From assembly GCF_001435195.1 (NCBI RefSeq), contig NZ_AZFQ01000052.1, positions 52,916 through 116,915 of the forward strand: 64,000 nt of DNA, read 5' to 3'. The DNA is from Liquorilactobacillus satsumensis DSM 16230 = JCM 12392. GTDB lineage: Bacteria > Bacillota > Bacilli > Lactobacillales > Lactobacillaceae. The notes below the pieces were generated by a model. It was not told where the DNA came from and searched no databases. It saw nothing but the letters and a program-made list of their open reading frames with translations. Both the position numbers and the translations under genes were made by a program. This document shows positions 26,322 to 35,276 of this stretch, in pieces (positions within the stretch are counted from its first letter, which is position 1; every line of letters begins with the position of its first letter).

Positions 26322-26821
26322 GATATTTCCCCTTTAGATGCAATTTCTCTCTTGACGATATAATTACTATCAATATGACTATGTGACACTTCAGGAAAGA
26401 AAACGCTAACTTTATGGTTTTTAACGTTATTACCCCTAAGTCGATTAATAGCTAAAATATCAATTTGATTAGTAGCATCAATCATGTTAGATATATTGCT
26501 ACTATTTATATTTTTTTGAATTGAGTTAAGTTCATCTTCAGACATTTTCAATATAAAATCAGCTATTTTTCTCTGCTTGGTGCTGTTTTGTTTGTTATAA
26601 AGATATCTAATACCTTGCATTGTACCAATTGAGTTTAAGTTAACAGATCTATTCTTTATATTTTTTATTATTCCATTATAGTACCGTCTATCAGACTCGC
26701 TAAAGCTCGAAGATTTTAGAATTTTTCCTTTGATAAGATTTAAAGTATTGCTAAATGAAGCTTCCATTCTATCCACACGCTTTTCATCATTAATAGAATC
26801 TACAATACAAAAATTTCTCAT
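26309..26821 (-). CDS. Unknown protein, first gene of the SecB-like operon
   Basis: A protein of 170 residues from ATG 26821, chosen because GGGGAG precedes it closely. It is basic, polar, Asn/Ser/Ile-rich and predicted mostly helical, with no recognised domain. The stop overlaps the ATG of the SecB-like gene by 13 bp, showing coupled translation. Upstream lies a TTGACA promoter. In chaperone-linked toxin-antitoxin systems a neighbour of the chaperone is the antitoxin that the chaperone protects. Whether this is antitoxin or toxin cannot be told. Confidence 0.55.
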   Translation of the reverse strand: MRNFCIVDSINDEKRVDRMEASFSNTLNLIKGKILKSSSFSESDRRYYNGIIKNIKNRSVNLNSIGTMQGIRYLYNKQNSTKQRKIADFILKMSEDELNSIQKNINSSNISNMIDATNQIDILAINRLRGNNVKNHKVSVFFPEVSHSHIDSNYIVKREIASKGEISWRL

Positions 26822-26850
26822 TTTTATTCTCCCCAGTCTATTAAAAATAG

Positions 26851-26879
26851 CACATATCAATTTTAACATATTCTGTCAA
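26851..26879 (-). promoter_or_regulatory. Promoter of the SecB-like operon
   Basis: On the minus strand TTGACA (26874-26879) and TATGTG (26851-26856) are 17 bp apart, about 30 bp upstream of the first start codon. The operon thus has its own promoter, separate from the phage lysis genes. Confidence 0.55.
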
Positions 26880-27032
26880 GCCACTGTATGCTGCGGGTAA
26901 TTATCGCAGGCCTACTATATATACCTAGTCAGATGACAGTTTTACAACGACTGCTATTTTTTTACAAGTAATTTATATTTTCGTATGTTACTACTTTTAG
27001 CTATTTAAAACAATTATTTTTTAAAAAAATGT

Positions 27033-27066
27033 ACCTACCTCAAAAGAGGTAGGTTTTGTTGTTTTT
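27033..27066. terminator. Strong bidirectional terminator hairpin
   Basis: A 9-bp perfect stem pairs ACCTACCTC (27033-27041) with GAGGTAGGT (27046-27054). T-rich runs follow on both strands. It insulates the SecB-like operon from transcription out of the phage. Confidence 0.75.
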
Positions 27067-27092
27067 ATCGATCAAATTATTACTACGCAAGA

Positions 27093-27126
27093 ATAAACCT
27101 GAATGGTTAAAACCAGTCAGGTTTAT
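27093..27126. repeat. Imperfect palindrome
   Basis: ATAAACCTGA pairs with TCAGGTTTAT, and inside them TGGTT pairs with AACCA, with one mismatch on each side. Its role is unknown. It lies among terminators between the phage lysis cassette and the SecB-like operon. Confidence 0.5.
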
Positions 27127-27224
27127 CGTAGACAGTTATGTACATTTACATTGTGGGTGATACAAGGAGTGTTTAAACACAGCCGTCTATTATTTAGTGT
27201 AATATTCAAATTCTACGTGTTCAA

Positions 27225-27252
27225 CAAAAAAGCCCTGGTGAACACCAAGGCT
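27225..27252 (-). terminator. Terminator hairpin, minus strand
   Basis: On the minus strand AGCCTTGGTG pairs with CACCAGGGCT (one mismatch), followed by TTTTTT. It is a second barrier downstream of the lysis genes. The AT-rich DNA around it (26880-27530) shows no supported gene. Confidence 0.65.
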
Positions 27253-27532
27253 AAAACTCATAGTAATATGGGCTTATTAACTTCGGTTGCATTTTAGCAT
27301 AAACAACAGAATATCTATGAGTTTTTACAAGTATAACGCATTTTTTTAAATTATTAAATTGTTTTTTCGTTCTTTAATAACCGTATTATGACCTTATACT
27401 TAATTCTTGATATTATACACAAAAAGGGTCTTATCTCAATATATAGATAAGTTCTGAAAAGAAAATTCACCAATTTTTCCTAATAGCTATATTTTCATAT
27501 ATATAGCGCTTGATAAATTAACACACCTTTTT

Positions 27533-27566
27533 AGACTTCTGGACTAATTCCAGAGGTCTGTTTTTT
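27533..27566 (+). terminator. Terminator hairpin, plus strand
   Basis: AGACTTCTGG (27533-27542) pairs with CCAGAGGTCT (27550-27559) with one wobble, followed by GTTTTTT. It faces transcription coming toward the phage. Confidence 0.65.
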
Positions 27567-27570
27567 ACAC

Positions 27571-27603
27571 AAAAAAAGAGCCTACCCAATTGAGGATAGA
27601 CTC
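27571..27603 (-). terminator. Terminator of the phage lysis cassette
   Basis: On the minus strand GAGTCTATCC pairs with GGGTAGGCTC (two G-U wobbles), followed by seven T. It is 77 bp beyond the endolysin stop. Confidence 0.75.
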
Positions 27604-27679
27604 AGAAACTAGGGAAAGTACCAAAGTTAGTAATGTAAGGTTTGAGAGAGAAACATTACTAGCCTAATGAGAAATTTTA

Positions 27680-28924
27680 CTACTTGAAACTACCTAATGC
27701 AACTCCATCTTGCCGACATGCCACATAGTGAATGTTACCATTACTTGCACGATATGCCACATATACAAAACTGCCGTTGCGTACATAGCCAAGATAGGAA
27801 TCATTACCAGGAACAGTTTCACCACTGTAATAGTAGGAACCTGTCGGCTGAACACCGGGATAAGCAAATACACGCAATGACTGGTTAGGTGTGAATGTGC
27901 CACTCTCACGAGTATTTGTGTAAGGACCATCTTGGAATGTTCCTGAAACAGGCTGAGTTGAAACATTTGGAGTAGAAACTTTAACTACATCAGCACGATT
28001 TACAGCTGACAAAATTTCTTTAATCACTACACGATTCCCACTCGCTGAAAGAACATGGTAGTTCTTATTCTTCACGAACTTAGGAATTGAAGTGTTGGAT
28101 CCGTAATACTTATCTGCCGCCGTTTTAATATAAACAGTATCACCAGCACTTAATGAAATTGTAGTCGCAGTGGCTGTGCCGTTGGTAATTGCTTGCGCTG
28201 GCTGTGAAGCATTAGATGTTCCTGTATGGTAGTACTTGTCGGAATAGTTTTGCGAAACGTCAAAATTACGACCTAGCATATTCCAAAACTGGAAATCAGA
28301 CCCCCACTGCCAAGAATTGTTAACAGAATAGCGTGTTCCTGTCGGAATGCTTGGATAAGCTGCTACCCAGCCTTTGTTGGCACTGTTCGTACTGAATCGG
28401 TAATTGAACCAACTAGCACTAGAATAAAGGTCCGTAGAATAATACCCCAGCTTATTAAGCTGAGCCACAAATACTGCATTAAAAGCGTTATTTTGGTCAA
28501 AGGTGAAATAGGTTGAAGTACTAGATTCTTCATCATTAACCATGACTACATGTCGATCAGAAGTAATCGTTTGAACGTAATTTGCGAAGTAGTTAGCCTC
28601 ATTAATCGCGTCCTGCTCACTGGTAAAATGACTGAAATGGTAAAAATTCATTGCCATACCAGCCTTATCAGCATTTTGTGCCTGCTCCTTGGCATACGGA
28701 TTCTTGTAGCTTGTTCCCTCGGTCGCCTTGACGACAACAGCTTTAGCCCCTTGAGACTTCATCTGCTGATAATCAGCTACAGAAACATCCCCATTGTGTG
28801 AACTAACATCAACCATATCAACGCGAGGCTGACTAGTCGTCTGAGTCATCGCATGTACATTTTCAATATACAAAAAAGGAGCAACCGCAAGGGCTACTCC
28901 CAATAATAACTTTTTAAATTTCAC
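27680..28924 (-). CDS. Endolysin, GH25 lysozyme with signal peptide and cell-wall-binding tail
   Basis: A protein of 414 residues. Residues 1-26 are a Sec signal peptide or signal-arrest anchor ending near VHA. The GH25 muramidase domain follows (about 35-235), with VDMVDVSSHNGDV at its start and MVNDEESS holding the acid pair. After a linker come an SH3b-like segment with IPKFVKNKNYHVLSASGNR and a C-terminal segment ending YVACRQDGVALGSFK, both likely wall-binding. The enzyme cuts peptidoglycan for host lysis. Having a signal peptide, it may be exported by the host, with the holin setting timing by collapsing the membrane potential. Confidence 0.9.
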   Translation of the reverse strand: MKFKKLLLGVALAVAPFLYIENVHAMTQTTSQPRVDMVDVSSHNGDVSVADYQQMKSQGAKAVVVKATEGTSYKNPYAKEQAQNADKAGMAMNFYHFSHFTSEQDAINEANYFANYVQTITSDRHVVMVNDEESSTSTYFTFDQNNAFNAVFVAQLNKLGYYSTDLYSSASWFNYRFSTNSANKGWVAAYPSIPTGTRYSVNNSWQWGSDFQFWNMLGRNFDVSQNYSDKYYHTGTSNASQPAQAITNGTATATTISLSAGDTVYIKTAADKYYGSNTSIPKFVKNKNYHVLSASGNRVVIKEILSAVNRADVVKVSTPNVSTQPVSGTFQDGPYTNTRESGTFTPNQSLRVFAYPGVQPTGSYYYSGETVPGNDSYLGYVRNGSFVYVAYRASNGNIHYVACRQDGVALGSFK

Positions 28925-28935
28925 AAGATGACCTC

Positions 28936-29295
28936 CTATTTATTTTGAGTTGGAGTTTCTTCTTTTTTCTCTTCTGGGTCATTTACGGATCCGGCAATTT
29001 TTTGTGTGGTTGTTCCAATTACCTCATTAAATGACTTGGTGAATGTCTCGTTAACACCAGTTGCGGCAAAGCCGGCCACAATTCCTAAGACTACATCAGA
29101 CAATAAGCTTGCATCTTTACTCTGCATGGCAATTACCAATCCAGCAATTCCCCCGACAACTACAGAAACAAGTGGTAAATACTTCTGATTCTTCACGACT
29201 GGTTTAACAACTTGAACTAATACCCAAGTTACAATTACCGTCAATCCTACTGTTGCATTGGTACCTGATCCTAATAAATTTTTCAAAATGTCCAT
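28936..29295 (-). CDS. Holin
   Basis: A protein of 119 residues with two to three hydrophobic segments (VGLTVIVTWVLVQVV, YLPLVSVVVGGIAGLVIA and VVLGIVAGFAATG) and a charged, Glu/Lys-rich C-terminus, the usual plan for a siphophage holin. The gene is immediately upstream of the endolysin and directly abuts another small lysis gene. The exact holin family is not assigned. Holins oligomerise in the membrane to trigger lysis. Confidence 0.8.
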   Translation of the reverse strand: MDILKNLLGSGTNATVGLTVIVTWVLVQVVKPVVKNQKYLPLVSVVVGGIAGLVIAMQSKDASLLSDVVLGIVAGFAATGVNETFTKSFNEVIGTTTQKIAGSVNDPEEKKEETPTQNK

Positions 29296-29648
29296 TATTC
29301 TTCCTCCTTAATTGATAGTGCTCTGACTTTGTTGTACAAAACTTCTCCTGTGCCATTACCCCCAAGATCTTTGTAGCTAGAAAAAATATACTCCAAGTCG
29401 TTTAACTGACCAGGAGTCACATACTCATTTTTCAGATACTTAGTACAGTTGGCGTAAAGCTCATGGTGTAGCATGGCAACGACACCGGCTTTTAACAGAT
29501 TATCTGTTTGATGCAGACCGTCCATTGTTTTTTGGTGCGTTTCCTTTTTATGTTCTAAGTACTTCGTCCAATTTCTTACAGCCCATGCGATCACACCCAC
29601 ACCACCCAGTTCACTAAATATCTGTAGCCAATACCCTAGTTGAATCAT
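29295..29648 (-). CDS. Small membrane protein of the lysis cassette
   Basis: A protein of 117 residues. One N-terminal membrane segment (about 5-25) is followed by a basic helical region with HHELYANCTKYLKNEYVTPG. The end carries YKDLGGNGTGEVLYNKVRAL, a motif seen in a widespread group of small proteins beside holins in Firmicutes phages. Its stop overlaps the holin start, so the two are coupled. It is probably a second holin component or a regulator of lysis. Confidence 0.7.
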   Translation of the reverse strand: MIQLGYWLQIFSELGGVGVIAWAVRNWTKYLEHKKETHQKTMDGLHQTDNLLKAGVVAMLHHELYANCTKYLKNEYVTPGQLNDLEYIFSSYKDLGGNGTGEVLYNKVRALSIKEEE

Positions 29649-29682
29649 CTTCCCACTCCTAAAATTCCAAAATAAAAACCTC

Positions 29683-29913
29683 TTAAGAGGCTTGCACTAC
29701 AGTGAACTTGGCTAACTTAGCTTTAGCAAGAGCCTGGAAATCTTTCTTGGTTAAATCATCGAGTGTCTTTCCATCGGTCACATCCTCAGCTGTCAACTGA
29801 ATACTTGCACTGACTGCATTACTATCCTGGCTGCCATTTAAACCTACTGAAACAGCTTGAGTTGTCCCGTCAGTTGCAAAGCTATAAGCAATTCTGTTTA
29901 ATGTAATTTCCAT
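29683..29913 (-). CDS. Small phage protein, 76 residues
   Basis: A short soluble protein (EITLNRIAYSFATDGTTQ, then ASIQLTAEDVTDGKTLDDLT) predicted as beta-strands followed by a helix. It is not recognised. It lies between the DUF1617 gene and the lysis cassette, with small gaps, as part of the late operon. Genes in this place often encode minor tail-tip or host-interaction proteins. Confidence 0.6.
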   Translation of the reverse strand: MEITLNRIAYSFATDGTTQAVSVGLNGSQDSNAVSASIQLTAEDVTDGKTLDDLTKKDFQALAKAKLAKFTVVQAS

Positions 29914-29915
29914 AA

Positions 29916-30353
29916 TTATTTACCTTCCTTTGTAAAGTTGTTTTCGAGCTGGTCCATCACTAAATCGTAAAGAATAGCGTCACTGTTGCTTAAATCTTCG
30001 GTGTAGTTATTGAGCGCATCGTAGAGAGCCTTGATTTTCTCGTTGTACTCAGTAAACTCAATCACAGCCTTTTCCTCAGCTAGTTCATTTAACTTGTTGT
30101 TCAGTTCCCCTACTTTATCCTTATTCTTTAATTCGTATTGGTTATCCTTAACCACCGCCTTTCCAGATTTATCTTTAACAAAATAAGGATCACGAATTTC
30201 ATCGCGATCCTCACTGAATTCTTTATTCTTCTTATCTAGCAACTTAATTAATTTGGTACGCCCTCGGCTTGCTTTATTTTTTAACTTTAAACCTGCTAAG
30301 AAATTACCAACTGCTACTACTTCACCATTTCTAAATTCCAATGTTTTTGTCAT
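29916..30353 (-). CDS. DUF1617 phage protein
   Basis: A charged, helical protein of 145 residues with the DUF1617 layout. The N-terminal FRNGEVVAVGNFLAGLKLKN is its most recognisable part, and a Lys/Glu-rich coiled-coil-like body follows. Its start overlaps the stop of the tail-tip gene by 4 bp (ATGA type), so it is translated with it. Family members occur just after the tail fibre genes of lactobacillus and lactococcus phages. The role is unknown. Confidence 0.7.
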   Translation of the reverse strand: MTKTLEFRNGEVVAVGNFLAGLKLKNKASRGRTKLIKLLDKKNKEFSEDRDEIRDPYFVKDKSGKAVVKDNQYELKNKDKVGELNNKLNELAEEKAVIEFTEYNEKIKALYDALNNYTEDLSNSDAILYDLVMDQLENNFTKEGK

Positions 30354-33300
30354 GCTGCACTCTCTCCCTTTAATTGTTTGACCTGTTCCTTTAAATCCTC
30401 AATTTGATCGTATAAATCCTGAACTGCAACTATTGTATATCCAAGTGCTGTTCCATCCTCACGCCCCTTGCCATCTGCTGAAATCCAATCAAATGGCATT
30501 GAGTATTTTGGCTTATCGTTAATATCATCAATAATTCCTGAAGAATACTTTTTCGTAATGCCATTCTCAACATCATCTTTGTACATGTATTCTTGGATAT
30601 CAACAGTTCGAATAGCATTCCGTGCCTTAAGCCTATCAAGAGGAATAACATTAGTTTTCTTCGATAGCAAGGAAGTCTGATTAAATGATTGAGCATGGAT
30701 AGCCGCATTTCCTCCACTTCCAAAAGCACTGTTGACCCATAATCCGTCACCAGCTGTTGTAATATAGTTATTTGCAATATGGAAACCATTTAAACTCATT
30801 ACATTGCCATCTAATATGATTCCTGAGGCTCTAATTAATACATTCGAACCAGCATTATCATTGTATTGGTTCTCCCAAATACTAGTACCTATTTCAATAA
30901 ACGGATGATTAATATAACTGTAGCCAAGCCCTCCATAAAGATAGGTTTGAGCAGAGGCCATCTCGATTCGATCTTCCCTCAAAAGTAAGCCAGACCCTGT
31001 TAGACTTGCAGGTGGCCCCATAACAAAATCGCCATTATAATCATCAGTTTGCACTACAACATTTTTGGCACCTTTAATTGCCATTCCGCCTTGACCAGCT
31101 GCAAATGCACGTTCGTTAAGGCTGATTGTTCCGTATAATGGCGCATCCCAAGCAGCCCAAGATGACTTATTGGAGAAATAGATATTACCATTTCTAAATA
31201 TAAATCCATCACCATTGGAATTGTTTTGAGAAAATGTTCCATCATTAATTTCAATGTTTAACAAACCATCAGTCGATTTAATTGCACCTTTTTGAAACAG
31301 AACTTCCCCAGTATCAAGATTCAAGCTCAAGTTCGATCCACTTAATGTACCAGTGGTAATGTTGGCAGCATTGAGATTAATCACATTGACGCTTGCACCG
31401 TTTAAAGTCCCAACTGTTATCTTGTCAGCTGATAGAGTATCGATCATGGCAGACTTAATTACGGCATTATCAATATAAGTTGAAGCCGTGATATGCAGTT
31501 TATCTCCATAAATCTGAATGCCCTCAGAACTGACGTCTATCGCGGCAATTACCCCAGATTTTTCAACTCTCAGATTAATATCATCGGAGAGCTGAGTAAC
31601 TTTAGAAGTATAATCCTGCGATGAAACTTTTGTTTGAACAACATTTGAAAGTTGCGTAACAGTACTATTATCCGCCTTATTTGACACAGTGGATTGAATA
31701 CCTGAGATAGTCTGATTAATAGTACTAAACTTGCTATCTGCATCGCTCTTATTGTTAGTTACTGTAGTACTTATACTATCAGCTTTCTGGCTAACGCTAG
31801 AAAGAGCAGTAACTGTGGCAAGGTCAGCAGGCGCTGGCGACCAAGGACCAAATTTAGTCCCGGTCTGCATTTCTAATTCTTTAAACATGATCTTATTGTA
31901 AGGGCCAGCACGGACAATTAGAGTTCCTCCCGCGGTGTCGGGCTGCGTCTTGAATGTGTGCCCCTGCCTTGGATCTGAGTTTGATATGTTGTAGTTGTTA
32001 TCTACATACGTTGCCGTGGTACTGCCGTCACTTTTTCTCTCCACAAAGAATACATGCGCCTCAAAACTCCCAACTTTAGACGAGTCATATTCACCCCAGT
32101 CTAAATCAATGGATATGCAGTAATCAGTGTTTGGCTGCACGCCTGTAATATCCCTAGATATTTCTGCGGACATTGTTCCAGTCAGCACGTCAATAACAGT
32201 ATCCGTGCCTTCTATACGAGCTGTGGCAGGATTAAATGCCCAGCCCGTATTTTCTAATACGCTCATACTAGAGTTAGGAATTATGTTACGCCCACCAATT
32301 TGTAAGTTATCAAGATTGGTTTGTACTTGAGAAACAGTGCTGTTAATTTCATTAGCTTTAACTGATATCTGACCACTAGTCCAGTCTTGGGTTGCATATC
32401 CTGTAAGAGCATTATTGATATCATTTTGGGTTACTTTAGTCTGAATCTGTCCGGTCATAACAGAGATATTACCCTCGGCAGTTGAAACACGTCCGGCCAA
32501 TTGATCGACGTCGGTTGAATTAGCTTTTAAATTGATTAAATTGGTGTTCTGTTCGATCTGAGTTGTGTGACCTGTAACTATTGTAGAAAGATCGGTAAAA
32601 TCTTGCGGCGCTGGACTCCATGGTGTTGCTTTAGAACCCTGTTCTAGTTTAGGTTTAGTAATATATACATCTAAACTGCCGCTAGGGTTATCTCCCTTAT
32701 TGTTTCTAAACAGAAATGTTTTATTACCCATATCTGTATCACTAGCATGAGTATCAAAATTTTGGGTGAAGTATTGCCATTCAGAAGTAAGAGACCATGT
32801 GTGGTGATTATCACCTCCGCCGACACCGGGATAAACATAAGTCGTTAGAATTCCAGTCCCTTTAGCCCAAAATCCAATAGTATAAGTTTGCTGAATTGAT
32901 GATAATCCTGCTAAATTAGGTTGATTTAAAAAATCTTGGTAATTATCTACGGTACCTGAATAGTGGAATATAGTTGGGCTGGAAGTATCTATACTGCCAA
33001 AATATCCCCATGTAGCTTTGAAGGTTCCTGAATTAGTTAGTAAATTTGTGTTTGCATAGTCCAAATTATCTATACGCGTGTTAGTGTCACTAACCGTCTG
33101 CGTGATATTTTGAGCGGTAGCTTGCAACGAAGCGATATTTCCCTGAGCGTCTTGCATATTAGCAGTCAGCCCTGTGGCAGTTGTCTGCAGTACTGTAATA
33201 TCATTCTTGCTATTTGTTACGGCAGTCTTAATTCCATTTATATCTTGTTCCGTTGAACTAACTCTTCCATCGGTATCCGCTAATTGATTCTTAAATCCAC

Positions 33301-34885
33301 TAATATCAGATTGAACAACGATAATACTATCGCCATTTTCTTTTGCTTTCTGAGTAACTGCGGATAAGTCACTCTTTGCATCAGTTAATTGAGTTTGAAC
33401 ATTCGTAAGATTATTGTCAGTCTGGCCAATTTTTGTTAATGCTGTCGCTGCATCATTCTTAGCATCCGATGCCAGTTGATTTGCATTCGAACCAAGTGTA
33501 TACGCTGAAACAGCCTGCTGGATAGCACTATCAGCCTTATCGACTGCATTTTGAGAGTTTGTTTTCGCAACCTCTGCTTCTGCCTGATTAGCAGCTACCG
33601 CACTCTTTACATCTTCGCCAGTCGCATCAGAAAGAGTCTGAGACCACTTACCAGAACCATCACTTTGACGTTCATAGGTCCACATCTCCAACTTGTTCCC
33701 ATTTTGCTTATACCAAAGATCATTAAACTTAGCCCCCGTTGGCTCATCGGTTGTCTCGGGCCCATAAATAAAATTACCCGCAGGGGTTAATTTACCGACT
33801 AACGTTTTTACCACTTGCGTCAGTTGACCGTTCCAAGCATAAGTTGAACTTGAAGTAGATGTTTGATCAGCTTTAGAGACTGCTGAAAAGCTCCCATCAA
33901 AGGTCATAGTGTAAGAATTATTAGGAACATTGAACTTGTTACCTTTTGTATCTTGGAGAGTTAGCCAATCGCCAGCTTCAATGGCAGGATTTCCAAACCA
34001 ATTTAGACTATAAGGATAAAAATTAATATCTTTGAGTTGTGCCCAAACCATTTCGAGTCTTTCCTGTGTCATTAAGTTATTGGTAAGCTTAATTTGTGAT
34101 CCGGTAGAATCACCAACTTGCAAAGTTACAGTATTATCTGTCGATTCTCCAGTTGAATCAGTAGTAGTTGTAGTTACCTCGCACTGAATACCACCGATTT
34201 TGTATGGAGCCTCATTCTTGGTAAGACCCGCCTGTTCATACTGACTTGGATCCAATGTGTAATCTGGAGTGGCTACTGTATGAATTGTCAGCTTTCCATC
34301 TCTATCGAAAGTCGCAAACCCAGCATAAAACTGTGCTATCCAGCCAATTGCATCACGATAAGTCTGTCCTGAAATTGCATTTGCTAAACTTGTCACTGTA
34401 GGTAATCTTGCAATCTCATCGGTATTAAGCATAACTCCTGCCATATTAGCTATTTCTGCAATAATATCTGCAGCACTCGCAGGATAGCTTAACTTAGAAG
34501 TATAAGTTCCTTCCATTAAACACATTTGGTCATAACATTTAATCGAAGTCTGATCATTATTACGGTCCATCTCAATGTCATCAGAAACAATAAAAACACC
34601 TAATGGACAGTATTCGTAAGTCCCATCAGATGTTTTAATACCAACTTTTGCTGTGACTTTTTGTCCTTGTTCTAAGCCCTCAACAATATGTGAGAACTCG
34701 ATTGTCAGTCCATTTTCATACGTGGAACCAATGGCAAACGTATCGCCAGTGAATGCTCCAGAATCATAGGCAATAGAGGTAATATCAGTGGTGTGGTAAT
34801 CAGTACCATTAATCGTTACAATTGCGTCCAATACCCGTTCGGTTGCTCTCCAAGCTTCAAGGGCTTTATCTGATTGTGTTATCAA
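30350..34885 (-). CDS. Tail-tip/receptor-binding protein with S74-like C-terminus
   Basis: A protein of 1511 residues. The first ~350 form a baseplate-attachment region of the Tal/Dit-associated kind. A coiled-coil-rich stretch (about 430-620) is followed by two related beta-sandwich modules ending TPWSPAPQDF and GPWSPAPADL, typical carbohydrate-binding units of Firmicutes tail proteins. More coiled coil follows. A beta-helix-like part leads to a C-terminal chaperone domain resembling peptidase S74 (SLLSKKTNVIPLDRLKA, DIQEYMY, SSGIIDDI), which would cleave itself after trimer folding. It probably binds surface polysaccharide and decides host range. Confidence 0.8.
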   Translation of the reverse strand: MITQSDKALEAWRATERVLDAIVTINGTDYHTTDITSIAYDSGAFTGDTFAIGSTYENGLTIEFSHIVEGLEQGQKVTAKVGIKTSDGTYEYCPLGVFIVSDDIEMDRNNDQTSIKCYDQMCLMEGTYTSKLSYPASAADIIAEIANMAGVMLNTDEIARLPTVTSLANAISGQTYRDAIGWIAQFYAGFATFDRDGKLTIHTVATPDYTLDPSQYEQAGLTKNEAPYKIGGIQCEVTTTTTDSTGESTDNTVTLQVGDSTGSQIKLTNNLMTQERLEMVWAQLKDINFYPYSLNWFGNPAIEAGDWLTLQDTKGNKFNVPNNSYTMTFDGSFSAVSKADQTSTSSSTYAWNGQLTQVVKTLVGKLTPAGNFIYGPETTDEPTGAKFNDLWYKQNGNKLEMWTYERQSDGSGKWSQTLSDATGEDVKSAVAANQAEAEVAKTNSQNAVDKADSAIQQAVSAYTLGSNANQLASDAKNDAATALTKIGQTDNNLTNVQTQLTDAKSDLSAVTQKAKENGDSIIVVQSDISGFKNQLADTDGRVSSTEQDINGIKTAVTNSKNDITVLQTTATGLTANMQDAQGNIASLQATAQNITQTVSDTNTRIDNLDYANTNLLTNSGTFKATWGYFGSIDTSSPTIFHYSGTVDNYQDFLNQPNLAGLSSIQQTYTIGFWAKGTGILTTYVYPGVGGGDNHHTWSLTSEWQYFTQNFDTHASDTDMGNKTFLFRNNKGDNPSGSLDVYITKPKLEQGSKATPWSPAPQDFTDLSTIVTGHTTQIEQNTNLINLKANSTDVDQLAGRVSTAEGNISVMTGQIQTKVTQNDINNALTGYATQDWTSGQISVKANEINSTVSQVQTNLDNLQIGGRNIIPNSSMSVLENTGWAFNPATARIEGTDTVIDVLTGTMSAEISRDITGVQPNTDYCISIDLDWGEYDSSKVGSFEAHVFFVERKSDGSTTATYVDNNYNISNSDPRQGHTFKTQPDTAGGTLIVRAGPYNKIMFKELEMQTGTKFGPWSPAPADLATVTALSSVSQKADSISTTVTNNKSDADSKFSTINQTISGIQSTVSNKADNSTVTQLSNVVQTKVSSQDYTSKVTQLSDDINLRVEKSGVIAAIDVSSEGIQIYGDKLHITASTYIDNAVIKSAMIDTLSADKITVGTLNGASVNVINLNAANITTGTLSGSNLSLNLDTGEVLFQKGAIKSTDGLLNIEINDGTFSQNNSNGDGFIFRNGNIYFSNKSSWAAWDAPLYGTISLNERAFAAGQGGMAIKGAKNVVVQTDDYNGDFVMGPPASLTGSGLLLREDRIEMASAQTYLYGGLGYSYINHPFIEIGTSIWENQYNDNAGSNVLIRASGIILDGNVMSLNGFHIANNYITTAGDGLWVNSAFGSGGNAAIHAQSFNQTSLLSKKTNVIPLDRLKARNAIRTVDIQEYMYKDDVENGITKKYSSGIIDDINDKPKYSMPFDWISADGKGREDGTALGYTIVAVQDLYDQIEDLKEQVKQLKGESAA

Positions 34886-34900
34886 ATTATCACCTCCTGA

Positions 34901-35263
34901 CTATTGTTCGATAAAGTCCATCTGTAGGTTCTGCCACACATACTCCGATAAATCAGTATTAAATGTGTATACCGGTGTAGTTCGATCGCCTACGTAAAAT
35001 GTTCGTGTAGCTAATCCTCCATCTTGCGCATCTAAATAAGTGCAAGAAAAAAACTGTCCGGAGACAGCTTGCAATAATGCACTACATTCAGAAACAGTTA
35101 ACGGACCCCATTTCAAAGTTAATTTTCTTTTTACAGCAACACGATCACGATGAAGCAGTCCATTCGCATCACGTGAAGCTTTTGCATCAATATCTTGTAT
35201 TATGCAATCAAGAGACGCAGGCGCTTTAACCTGTGTCCCTCCAATCGATAATGAGTATGACAA
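34901..35263 (-). CDS. Distal tail-associated protein (DUF6711-like)
   Basis: A beta-rich protein of 120 residues, MSYSLSIGGTQVKAPASLDC at its start and RTTPVYTFNTDLSEYVWQNL near its end. The size, position between tape measure and tail-tip genes, and the pattern match the small DUF6711 tail proteins of siphophages, thought to occupy the distal tail. The name rests on context and weak motif resemblance. Confidence 0.6.
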   Translation of the reverse strand: MSYSLSIGGTQVKAPASLDCIIQDIDAKASRDANGLLHRDRVAVKRKLTLKWGPLTVSECSALLQAVSGQFFSCTYLDAQDGGLATRTFYVGDRTTPVYTFNTDLSEYVWQNLQMDFIEQ

Positions 35264-35276
35264 TCGTAACCGCCTC

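Noticed and set aside
27103-27297. Plus-strand frame of 64 codons between lysis genes and the SecB-like operon
   Set aside because: It runs through two hairpins, one a terminator, and has no ribosome site.
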